A stretch of 64,000 bases of DNA from assembly GCF_026262505.1 (NCBI RefSeq), contig NC_067204.1, forward strand, positions 3,753,797-3,817,796. Reading direction: 5' to 3'. Under the pieces are notes generated by a model. That model was not told where the DNA came from and ran no database searches. It was given only the letters and a program-made list of their open reading frames with translations. Positions 54,591 through 64,000 of this stretch are shown here, one piece after another. Source of the stretch: Trichomonas vaginalis G3 (taxonomy: Eukaryota > Parabasalia > Trichomonadida > Trichomonadidae). The stretch's first letter is position 1. Each line of letters opens with the position of its first letter. The translations under genes and the position numbers were made by a program.

Positions 54591-56549
54591 ACAACCACAA
54601 ACAGAGCAAGGACATAAAAGAAGTAGAGAACAAGGAAACCAAGAATTCTTAAAAATGCTTAAGGAAAATTATGGTTACCCAGATACTCTTGACTTTAGTG
54701 ACAGATATAAAGAAGCTATTAGAAAGTTCAAGGAAGGAAATACTGACCCGAACCTATTTAGCTTTATGGTTCAGCACAAATGGGATATATTTTCAAACCT
54801 GGAAAATAACAAGCTCGCTAAGGGATATGATTTAATAGCATATCATCCAAATGACATGACTGAATTTACTCCGAGATATTTGGTGTCAGAGATAAATGAT
54901 AATTCAACTATCTTCATGAAACGCGTAAAAAATAGAGACGGAACGAAAGAAGAAAGGGTTATGAATGCGGATGACTTAAATAGGGAACTTGTTAAAAACG
55001 GTCTCGGAATATATGAAATGCCAGCAGATGAGGTACAAGAACTCCACAGGAAGAAGTTCAGATACAACCAGACATGGAAGAAATAGTTCAGCAACAACAG
55101 CTAGAAGAGCCAGAAGGAAACGAACAAGTCCCTCCTTTGGAATAACTTCACAGAACTAGATGAAGATTTGGAACAGCCGAAAAATCTTGACCCTCAACAA
55201 GAGTATGCGGAGAATATGGAATCTTTCCAAGAGTCTAAGAAAAATTCAGCTGGCATAGTAGAAGAATATCGAAAAATGTTCGCCGACATACAAAAGACTC
55301 CAACATCAGATGAAAATTATCAGCATAGAATGGAAGAACTGAAAGAAAGTGTACGCAAATACAACAATCCTTTTTACTTACGACCATATAACGTTCAATC
55401 TTTGGCTGAACTCGGTGAAAATAAAAGGTTAAATTTCACCAAAACATATAGAAATGAAACATTGTTTAAAGTTCATTCAGAACCTAACCAATATGGAAAC
55501 AAACCTACTTTTGTTTCTGCAGACTATGGAACTAAACATGAGATGGGTCATAAAGCTAATCCGGATAGGTGGTTCATAAACTTACAACCACAATTCCAAG
55601 AAGTTGTAGACGCAATGGAAGTGAATGGTGAACCAGATATAGCTGGTATTTTCAGCGCGGCTTTAATGCCATTGAAAGATATGAAACATGCAGATATTTT
55701 GGACCAGTATGAAAATGAACATGGCTGATGGAAATATAACACCTGACGTTCTAAAACATTTATCTCAAAGAACTACACAGAACCATAAAGATGGTATATT
55801 TTGGTGAAGAGTTTAGAAAGAAAGTTAGGGAGAGAGAAGGAAGAGAACTATTGTACATGACCTTGCAAACGAAAGTTTGCAAAATGTCATAAAAAATTAC
55901 TTTGCAGACAATGAACCGAGAATGGATGAATATTTAAGAAAACTCAATGGACAGTACCAAATGAAATGTTAGTATTGAAAAACATGTTCCTTGACAAAAT
56001 AAAACCAACTACAGAAATAAATGACGCAAGACTGAAACATTGGGTAAAAGCTTTCCATTCACAAAAGATATTATTGGTAACATGGAAAGAAAACCAGAAT
56101 GGCTACAAAAAACATATATTTGGAAACGAGCTTATTCCATATGGACAAGCTCTGTTTGAAGAGCTTGAACCGGAAACTCAGGAAAGAGTCGCAAACAATA
56201 GCGAAGACTCAAATACAAACTATGACAAAATCTTTCTAGGATATAGGTTACTGAGATGGGCGACCAGAGCCCAAAGGCAAAAAGGACATGGGAAATTTAC
56301 AAACATACTAGGTGAACATGAGGCAAAGATGCAACAACTTGAACAGAGGGCAAGTTACCAAAAGCGACACCAAAGAAGAAGAGTAGAACAAAGTGAAAGT
56401 AGTGAAGAAGTAACTTCATCTAGTGAAAGTAGTGGCAATGAAGGAAAAAGAAGAGTTAAAAACTCAGTCAGGAAGAAAGTAAAGCTTGGTACGAGTGGGT
56501 TCTATTATGACAAATAAATCCAACTATTCTATATTTTTACCCATATGAA

Positions 56550-58155
56550 ATGTACGCCGCTCAGAATATAACGCCAACAGTTTTGGATGCCATGAACGGA
56601 AATGTTTCCGAATGGTATAACGAATGCGACAATGCCATTAGAAGGTCAGAAATAGTTCCTGGAACTTACGAATATACAACTGCTGTTTCTTATGGAAACG
56701 TAGGTGAGTTTGGAGAAGGTTCTTCAACAACAGTAGATATTGCTTGGCGACAAGGTTTCATATTATTTCTATTGACAACTCATTCTTATACGTGGAACAA
56801 GACATTGAAATAAAACCTTCTGCCAAGTTGTCTGACAGAAAGGTTGCAATGGATTTTCTATGTCGGATACCAATATGCTCCAGAAGTTTTCATGGGATAT
56901 AAGATATATTCTAACTCTGACTTAGTTCAAACAGTAACAGGGCAAACTATGAATGGTTCGCTTTGAGAAACTCAGTACAACCACAAGCTAGAGAACAAAC
57001 AGACCAGTATGCAAATATTGAGAAAATAAGAAGACTTGACCCTAACGTTCCAGGAGTTTATGTTAACCTTTCTGGTTCAGATGGAACTGCTGCCACTAAA
57101 GTAAAACTGAAACTTAGAGTTCCTTTGTCATCTTTCCTCATCTTCAGGTTTTTAAGATACTTGCCAAACTGGGCAGGAAAAATTTCTATCGAACTTACTC
57201 CAAGCAAAAATAACTTAGTCATTGCACCAACACAAGACCCATTCAGCATTACTGTAGCTGGAACTGGTGGAGCCAAGTTCTGTGACTTTTGCAAAGACAA
57301 AGTTGACTTAGACTTTGGTTTCTCAAACTTCAACAATGAAGTAAACTATTATTTCAATGCTGCTGGAACTGCTTGGGACCAGTTAAGTTCACATGCGAAA
57401 AGTTTGAATGCAAGAGAATAGAAAGCAGACTTGCAGTCTATATGTTGGACCCAGATATTTCAAATGCTTTAGCTGCCAAATATATTGCAGTTCCACTTAT
57501 GTTCCCTATAAACCAAATATCTGTCAAAGACTTTGCAGGTGAAGTTGGAAACCAAAGTGCTGACCCAGGTGCAAGAACAGATATTGCTTTAACAACTGCA
57601 ATGAAACATGCAGATACTATGTTTTGTACTGTTCAGACGAACTATAAATGACTATTCTTGTTTCTACAACCCTGGTATTAAATATCATATAAACATAGAT
57701 GGCAAATATTATCCAAGAGAAGAATATTCTACAGTTGAGGATATGAGGTCATACAACTTGACATTAGATGCTATGAACTTTAACAACAACTTCACAACAA
57801 CATTAACCCTGAAATGCAAAGTTCTATTATGCCATATGTGAAAGTATGGACTCATACAGGAGGTCAAAAAACTCAATATACAAATGGAGACCGTTCAAAC
57901 TTTTGGCTTGGCATTCCATTTGCTGACTCAGAAGACTTTATGGGTGGTATTTCAACTGTTGGTACTGTACAAATACAATATACTGGTGACAGAGACGGTC
58001 CAGATGAACTGAGAGCAAAGAAGTTTACAAAACCAATAGCACTTTTCACGGAAGATGCTCTTTTGAAGATTCGTTCGATGAAACCTGCTGGGGCTCCTCA
58101 GATTGGCATAAACGAACAGCTTCCATCGAGCAGATTTTTGGCAGCAGGTCAGTAA
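56550..58155 (+). pseudogene. Major capsid (double jelly-roll) region of the Polinton-like fossil
   Basis: Beta-rich sequence of the size and layout of a Polinton major capsid protein. The key stretch is a proline-led strand pair followed by an aromatic loop (RYLPNWAGKISIELTP), and the C-terminal part holds several short strands and an SRFLAAGQ end. Family assignment rests on pattern and on the neighbouring virus-like genes. Broken. Confidence 0.55.
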
Positions 58156-58471
58156 GTTGTTCTTGAACTGACTTCTCTCCGTCAAATATTGACAGTACGC
58201 GCCAGTTTTGACATAAATATTGTAAGATAAACTTACCTTTAGAAATATCTGTAAGTTTTGTTGTTATATTTTTGTCTGCTTCAAGAACTTTCACCATCTC
58301 GGTTATACCAACTTTCTTTGCTTTATGAAAATATTTAGGTTCAGCAAAGACTGCTATTCTATAACATTTACCATTGTTTGTATAAAGAACTATTCTATCA
58401 ATGTATTTGTATTGTTTGTGTGTGTAAACTTTGTTTTGCTTCAATTCAAAGAGATACTCAAATACGTCCAT
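58046..58471 (-). CDS. Short opposing gene in the Polinton-like fossil, 141 aa
   Basis: ATG at 58471 (MDVFEYLFELKQNKVYTHKQ). It looks whole and is mixed alpha/beta (KYIDRIVLYTNNGKCYRIAV), with no family recognised. Its 3' end overlaps the 3' end of the capsid region on the opposite strand, so the two would be convergent and overlapping. Dense packing of this kind is typical of virus-like elements. A chance antisense frame is possible only for the overlapped part. Confidence 0.5.
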   Translation of the reverse strand: MDVFEYLFELKQNKVYTHKQYKYIDRIVLYTNNGKCYRIAVFAEPKYFHKAKKVGITEMVKVLEADKNITTKLTDISKGKFILQYLCQNWRVLSIFDGEKSVQEQLTDLLPKICSMEAVRLCQSEEPQQVSSNESSKEHLP

Positions 58472-58489
58472 CTTTTTATTCTAAGTAAA

Positions 58490-60116
58490 ATGTCATTTCC
58501 GAAAAATAGAAGCGTGAGTGTTTCAAAAGGTTTAATGGCGGTGGCAGATGTGAAGTTAAATTCACCAACTCAAACAAACAGTCAAAGTGTTATTGTCAAT
58601 GTCAAAGACAGAGATGTTGAAGTGGGGAAACCATACGAAGACGAAGATGGTATAGCAATTGTTCCTGTAAAAGAACCAACATATCCTGAAGTTAGCAGAG
58701 ACTTAAGTTCTGTTGCAGATATTCGAAATGACTACCAACAACTTAAAGACAAACTTCAAACTCAGGAGAAGATTTGTCAAGCTTTAGGTATAATGTTAAC
58801 ACTTGGTCGAACACAACCCTGTAAAAGTGAACTCATATGTCATTGCACCTCATGAGTTTTGAAAGAACTATTGAAACTTTTGACAGAGGCAGACGATATA
58901 AAATCAAAGAAATAGAACCCGACATTAGTTGCTGTGGTGTTTCATATAATGTCATTGACAAGATATACGTTATGAAAGGAGGTGAAACGTTGAACTTAAA
59001 GTATAGTTTCCCAGACGTCATAAAAATATTTGACGACCACAACATTTCATTAAAATTTATTTGCTAAGTAAAAATGTCAAAACTTCTTGAAAGATGTTTG
59101 AAGAAAAATAATATAGACTTTATTTCATGTAAAGGACTTTACACACTTTTGAACGATATGAAAGACCCTGTTTTGTTTGTTCGTGTAGACAAAGGAAAGT
59201 CTATGTCTTTACAAAATATTTGAACTTCTTAGACAGAGAACTTCAAGAAACGCCATGTGAAAGTTTAGATGAAGTTCTTCTCCACTTTCAGAAAAACTTT
59301 TAAATATATATAAATGGCAGAAGATATAATGGTTTATACTATATTACGACTAAAAACCCTGAGTCATATAATTCTATAACAACAAACTTACAAAGTCCTC
59401 AAGGACGATATTGTAAAACTAACTTTAAACACAATGACGACTAAAGCCTGTTTTGCTCTTTTGACACCAGAAGACTTCATTGTTGTGAATGGTAAAAAAT
59501 ACTCCTTTGAAGATACTTACTCAGATATACCCCCAACAGGTTTTGTTGACTTATTTAATACTTTAAGTACGGGTGTTAACATGTGTCTGCAAACTAGAGC
59601 AGGTTTCGTTATGTTTGGATGTCCGACTGAGTTTACTATAAACAATATGAGCTATAATACAAAACTTATTTTCTGGTTTTTACTACCAACAGTTTCCTAT
59701 AACAGGAAAAGGTGTCATACAAGGAATGTCTGTTCCATTGACTTTAAGTACACCTATTTTATATATTGTTTCAAACTTAGGTTCAAAGTGCTATTCGAAT
59801 GTCGACAGAAACTACTATGACAAAAGATACTTATGCGATAAACAATACTTTCTCTGCTGGTTTGCCTATTGTTCATTCGAATGCAGAATTTTCAACCTTA
59901 GTGAACTCAAACACTTTGGCAAGTATAACGTTGACATTAGTTGACGCAAACTTTGTTCCTGTAAAACTTTTATGTCCTATGTATTTGTCAATGACGGCAG
60001 AAAGTTTTCGAATTGGAAGATGCAACTGGTGAAAGTGTTGTATTACAAGAACAACTTCAACAACCAAATAGCTCAAGAACAACAAATGCAACAAATGCAA
60101 CAACAAAGTCAAGAAT
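58490..60116 (+). pseudogene. Post-capsid region, minor-capsid-like, of the Polinton-like fossil
   Basis: Several short gene remains in close succession. One, near 58493, begins MSFPKNRSVSVSKGLM and is followed by a coiled-coil end. Another, starting near 59434, is beta-rich with a jelly-roll look (ALLTPEDFIVVNGKKYSFED) and could be the penton or minor capsid gene. The region ends in a Gln-rich tail near 60110. Broken. Confidence 0.4.
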
Positions 60117-60177
60117 AAAAAAAATATTTTTTTTTATTTTTATAAAAATGTACAGAATAGATGTTCAGATTTTATGA

Positions 60178-60202
60178 NNNNNNNNNNNNNNNNNNNNNNN
60201 NN
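60178..60202. other. Assembly gap of 25 N
   Basis: The run of N joins two contigs inside the virus-like region. Order and distance across it are not guaranteed, so the helicase part might belong to a neighbouring copy. Confidence 0.99.
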
Positions 60203-62431
60203 CTTCCAAGCATTCAGAAAATATGTTCCATTTAGAGACTATAACAAAGCAGTCGAGAATTTGAAACGTTTAGTCATTTATGTCGACTCTGCCCCAGAAT
60301 GTTATTGTTATGAAAGAATGGGATGTAGTCTTTAACAAACCTAAAGCGACAATAGTTTCAGAACAAGAATGTAGACAGAAACTTAAGAAAATAAAAGTTG
60401 TACAAGTTGGAATGAAGATGTTAGATGCTTGGGATATCTTATTGTCAAAGTTAGAAGATTTTTCAGTTCGTGGTATAAAGTTCTATAACACCTTCTCCAA
60501 ACTTCTATTCTATCTTCACTGGATATAAATACGAACAAGTAGAAGGAAAGAAAATATTATAGAAGTTGGTTAGACCATGTCAAAGAAATTATATGCCAAT
60601 GGAAACGAAAGAGTCTATGAGTATAATCTTATGTTGGTTTGCAAACATCTTACAACATCCAAGTGCTAAAAATGAAACTGCTCTCATTATAATTGGAAAA
60701 CAAGGAACTGGTAAGAACACATTCTTTACAGATATTTTGTGCAAACTGTTAGAAGGTTATTCGACCCTAATATGACAAACTTAGAAAACATCTGTGGCAA
60801 GTTTAACTCTTCAATAGAGAATATGAAACTTATAGTTTGCAATGAACTTCAAAGTATAGAATACAACAAAAGTTTTGAACTCAGATCTTTGAAGAGTCTT
60901 ATACACAGACAAAGTTGGAGTTTGTTGAAAGAAAGTATAAAGCCAAAGAGTTTGTGAAAATGTTGCAAACTTCATTATGGTTTCAAACAATACTGTTCGA
61001 TGAAGTTAAGAAAGTTGACAGAAGATATGTAGTTGTCAGAACGTCAGATTTCTCATATGCAAGATACAGAATATTTTGACGATTAGCAGAAATTTGACAT
61101 CTGACTTTTTACAACCACTTGTTTTCATATTTATGACATTAGATATTTCAAAGTTCAATCCAAGACAAATTCCACATACCGAAGAGAGACAAACATTGTT
61201 AGAAGCAACAAGAGTGTATATGAACTGTTCATGATGAAACTGACTTTGAGTGTTTAGATGAAAGGTCATTGTACGATTCCGTATAAACAATATGTCAAGA
61301 ATATGGTTATATTGGGCAGCTTCTAAACGTACATTCTTGGCAAATGTCAAAAGTCTTTTAGATGTTCAGAAATGGTGTATATACAAGAAAATTTTTTCTG
61401 AAGTAAATTTAAAAAAATATTTTTTTATCCGATAGAAAAGATGACGAAATATATTTGTAAACAAGTCATGTCAGGACTTAAGAAGAACTAGAACCCATTC
61501 AACATAATTTGAATGTTTACTTCTAACCATTTTTGAAAAGTCTTCATTCAGAAAGTTTGGAACATCGAACCAAGTTAAGTTTGCTATTGTGACTAAAAAT
61601 GGTGCGAAATTTGAAGACTTAGACATAGAAGGTTTGTTAGCAGTCAAAAGAAGTTTTGACAGAAGGTTCTCAAACCTTAAAGAAGGCCAAGCATACAAAC
61701 TTGTTAATAACCTTATGAACCAAAGAAAGCAGACGACTATGAATATTATGAGTCTAAGATAGTAAGTTCAAGGTAAATTGGGTAAAAAGATTTTAGAGTC
61801 TAAGCAGTGTTTGCTCCTAAAGAGGAAGAGAACATTGACATTGACCCAGAAATGTTCTTAAAAATAAAAGTTTATTTTTACATGTCAATTTCTTTTTTTC
61901 TGGAACTGGTTCAGGTTCCTTTTCTCTCTTCTTTTATTTCTTCTCTTTTCTTTTCTCTCTTTTCTTTTCTGGTGGAGTTATGTCAAATTTCTCCGAACCA
62001 TATTTATGTAAAAAGTTCTTTGTCCTTTAATAGCTCATCTATTCTGTTTTCTATTTTCATCTTCAAGACAAGCGCATGTGTCTTCTTTGCGCATTCTAAG
62101 AACTTTGTTTGGACATGACTGAAGCCAAACAAGATTTAATCGAGTTATCAACAAATCCTTTAGATGTATGGATAAATACACATTATGATGAATTGTGTGC
62201 AGGTATGACGTGTGAAAATGCTCTATTCTGCAAACCATCAGACATGAAAGACAAAAACTTTCAAATGAGTATTAAGGATAAATGTGATAGGAAACATAGA
62301 AGAATAGACGGTAAACAAACATGGTGTTATGTTTGAAAGAAGAAATGAAAGGATTATATAAACAGGTTGAACCAAACGATAATGAGGATTCATTTATTGA
62401 CGATGAAATACCTGTAAATGAAGCTTTATAA
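60203..62431 (+). pseudogene. SF3 / D5-like helicase region of the Polinton-like fossil
   Basis: A Walker A motif (IIGKQGTGKNTFF) is followed by the conserved CGKFNSS and LIVCNEL words of D5-like superfamily 3 helicases, which unwind viral replication forks. A Cys/Lys/Arg-rich winged-helix-like end (KDKCDRKHRRIDGKQTWCYV) lies near 62270-62335. A pyrimidine-rich tract at about 61890-61975 interrupts the middle. Broken in several places. This replication module differs from the polymerase B usual in Polintons. Confidence 0.6.
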
Positions 62432-62462
62432 AGTATGATTTGAATTTATTTTTGCATTAATC

Positions 62463-64000
62463 CTCCTGTGTTGTTGTCAAAATGTCATGAGTTAAATGAC
62501 CTGGTAACATGGTAGCACCTTCAGTTCTTCAAAAATAATTCATAACTGCCTTCCTCCTGTGTTGTTGTCAAAATGTCATGTTGTCACACTTTTCAGAGAA
62601 GTTAAATGACCTGGTAGCACATGGTAACATGGTAGCACCTTCAGTTCTTCAAAAATAAGTCATTATTGAATAACCTGTGTTGTTGTCAAAATGTCATGAG
62701 TTAAATGACCTGGTAACATGGTAGCACCTTCAGTTCTTCAAAAATAATTCATAACTGCCTTCCTCCTGTGTTGTTGTCAAAATGTCATGTTGTCACACTT
62801 TTTCAGAGAAGTTAAATGACCTGGTAGCACATGTAACATGGTAGCACCTTCAGTTCTTCAAAAATAATTCATAACTGCCTTCCTCCTGTGTTGTTGTCAA
62901 AATGTCATGTTGTCACACTTTTTCAGAGAAGTTAAATGACCTGGTAGCACATGGTAACATGGTAGCACCTTCAGTTCTTCAAAAATAATTCATAACTGCC
63001 TTCCTCCTGTGTTGTTGTCAAAATGTCATGTTGTCACACTTTTTCAGAGAAGTTAAATGACCTGGTAGCACATGGTAACATGGTAGCACCTTCAGTTCTT
63101 CAAAAATAAGTCATTATTGAATAACCTGTGTTGTTGTCAAAATGTCATGAGTTAAATGACCTGGTAACATGGTAGCACCTTCAGTTCTTCAAAAATAATT
63201 CATAACTGCCTTCCTCCTGTGTTGTTGTCAAAATGTCATGTTGTCACACTTTTTCAGAGAAGTTAAATGACCTGGTAGCACATGGTAACAGTAGCACCTT
63301 CAGTTCTTCAAAAATAAGTCATTATTGAATAACCTGTGTTGTTGTCAAAATGTCATGAGTTAAATGACCTGGTAACATGGTAGCACCTTCAGTTCTTCAA
63401 AAATAATTCATAACTGCCTTCCTCCTGTGTTGTTGTCAAAATGTCATGTTGTCACACTTTTTCAGAGAAGTTAAATGACCTGGTAGCACATGGTAACATG
63501 GTAGCACCTTCAGTTCTTCAAAAATAAGTCATTATTGAATAACCTGTGTTGTTGTCAAAATGTCATGAGTTAAATGACCTGGTAACATGGTAGCACCTTC
63601 AGTTCTTCAAAAATAATTCATAACTGCCTTCCTCCTGTGTTGTTGTCAAAATGTCATGTTGTCACACTTTTTCAGAGAAGTTAAATGACCTGGTAGCACA
63701 TGGTAACATGGTAGCACCTTCAGTTCTTCAAAAATAATTCATAACTGCCTTCCTCCTGTGTTGTTGTCAAAATGTCATGTTGTCACACTTTTTCAGAGAA
63801 GTTAAATGACCTGGTAGCACATGGTAACATGGTAGCACCTTCAGTTCTTCAAAAATAAGTCATTATTGAATAACCTGTGTTGTTGTCAAAATGTCATGAG
63901 TTAAATGACCTGGTAACATGGTAGCACCTTCAGTTCTTCAAAAATAATTCATAACTGCCTTCCTCCTGTGTTGTTGTCAAAATGTCATGTTGTCACACTT
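62463..64000 (+). repeat. Two-unit satellite array, runs off the window
   Basis: Fifteen unit starts (GTGTTGTTGTCAAAATGTCA) lie at 62469, 62559, 62677, 62769, 62889, 63009, 63128, 63219, 63336, 63427, 63546, 63637, 63759, 63877 and 63969. Short units (A) are 90-92 bp and long units (B) are 117-122 bp. The order is ABABBBABABABBAB. A equals B minus two segments of about 20 and 10 bases. The linker TTCATAACTGCCTTCCTCC precedes every B, and TCATTATTGAATAAC precedes every A except the first. No coding frame. It begins right after the helicase region. Confidence 0.95.

Larger units (their letters stand above)
54290..56520 (+). pseudogene. Repeat-rich and basic gene regions of the Polinton-like fossil
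   Basis: The region opens with two nucleotide tandem repeats (21 bp at 54308-54374, 27 bp at 54450-54590). It continues with soluble, charged sequence of unknown family and ends in a Ser/Glu- and Arg/Lys-rich segment (SESSEEVTSSSESSGNEG) near 56400. It directly precedes the capsid region. It may include the protease or precursor genes expected here, but I see no catalytic motif. Broken. Confidence 0.4.
51894..62440. mobile_element. Polinton/Maverick-like fossil, broken
   Basis: About 10.5 kb with remains of a capsid-bearing, self-replicating DNA element. Parts from left to right: an unrecognised minus-strand gene region, a motif-rich divergent promoter region, plus-strand coiled-coil and repeat-rich regions, a major-capsid region, a short opposing gene, a minor-capsid-like region, an assembly gap, and an SF3 (D5-like) helicase region. 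The frames are interrupted more than ten times, so it is not functional as it stands, but words are still readable, which suggests fairly recent decay. I see no integrase, packaging ATPase or polymerase B here. Terminal inverted repeats cannot be paired within the window, so both limits are approximate. Confidence 0.75.

Noticed and set aside
62463-64000. CRISPR-like array
   Set aside because: Units and linkers are themselves repeated; there are no unique spacers, and the host is a eukaryote.
1-64000. tRNA, rRNA or snRNA genes
   Set aside because: No cloverleaf box pattern or rRNA-like conserved stretch was seen by eye; a covariance-model scan would be needed to be sure.

Overview
The window looks like nuclear DNA of a trichomonad parabasalid, most likely Trichomonas vaginalis or a close relative. 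It is AT-rich, genes are compact and without obvious introns, and start codons often follow a TCA-type initiator by a few bases. DUF3447/ankyrin genes, Pmp-like surface proteins and Polinton (Maverick) copies lie beside ordinary eukaryotic genes (IFT80, Ada2, phosphoglycerate kinase). No search was run, so the species is inferred from family content.

Layout. 1-4100: a 72-aa acidic protein, a 510-aa charged nuclear-type protein (minus strand) and a 1.2 kb element with inverted ends. 4382-28783: five head-to-tail copies of one large DUF3447/ankyrin gene family. Each is interrupted by at least one frameshift or stop, and their conserved blocks are shuffled among copies. A 1.6 kb fold-back element with perfectly paired 652-bp arms lies between copies 3 and 4, and a MITE-like element lies between copies 4 and 5. 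29106-32106: an unknown 411-aa protein and an 8-TM Wntless/TMEM181-like protein. 32498-33279: a GC-rich inverted-end element with an exact 8-bp target duplication. 33588-42124: Ada2-type adaptor, short ankyrin protein, IFT80, two unknown proteins. 42821-44534: a hAT-like MITE next to a discoidin (F5/8C) gene with no start codon. 45567-46826: phosphoglycerate kinase, with strongly biased codons. 46985-50020: host pseudogenes (DUF3447, two Pmp-like). 50771-51690: a 23-bp minisatellite. From about 51.8 kb to 62.4 kb: a broken Polinton-like fossil with capsid, minor-capsid-like and SF3-helicase remains. 62463-64000: a satellite of two alternating unit types.

Housekeeping genes are intact and stand singly or in pairs. 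The accessory DNA is a patchwork of decaying multigene families and inverted-end elements. The strongest signals worth pursuing are the mosaic ankyrin array with one lesion shared by four of five copies, the fold-back element, the four inverted-end elements with target duplications, the AACGGT motif cluster between divergent genes at the left of the Polinton, and the satellite whose linkers predict the next unit.
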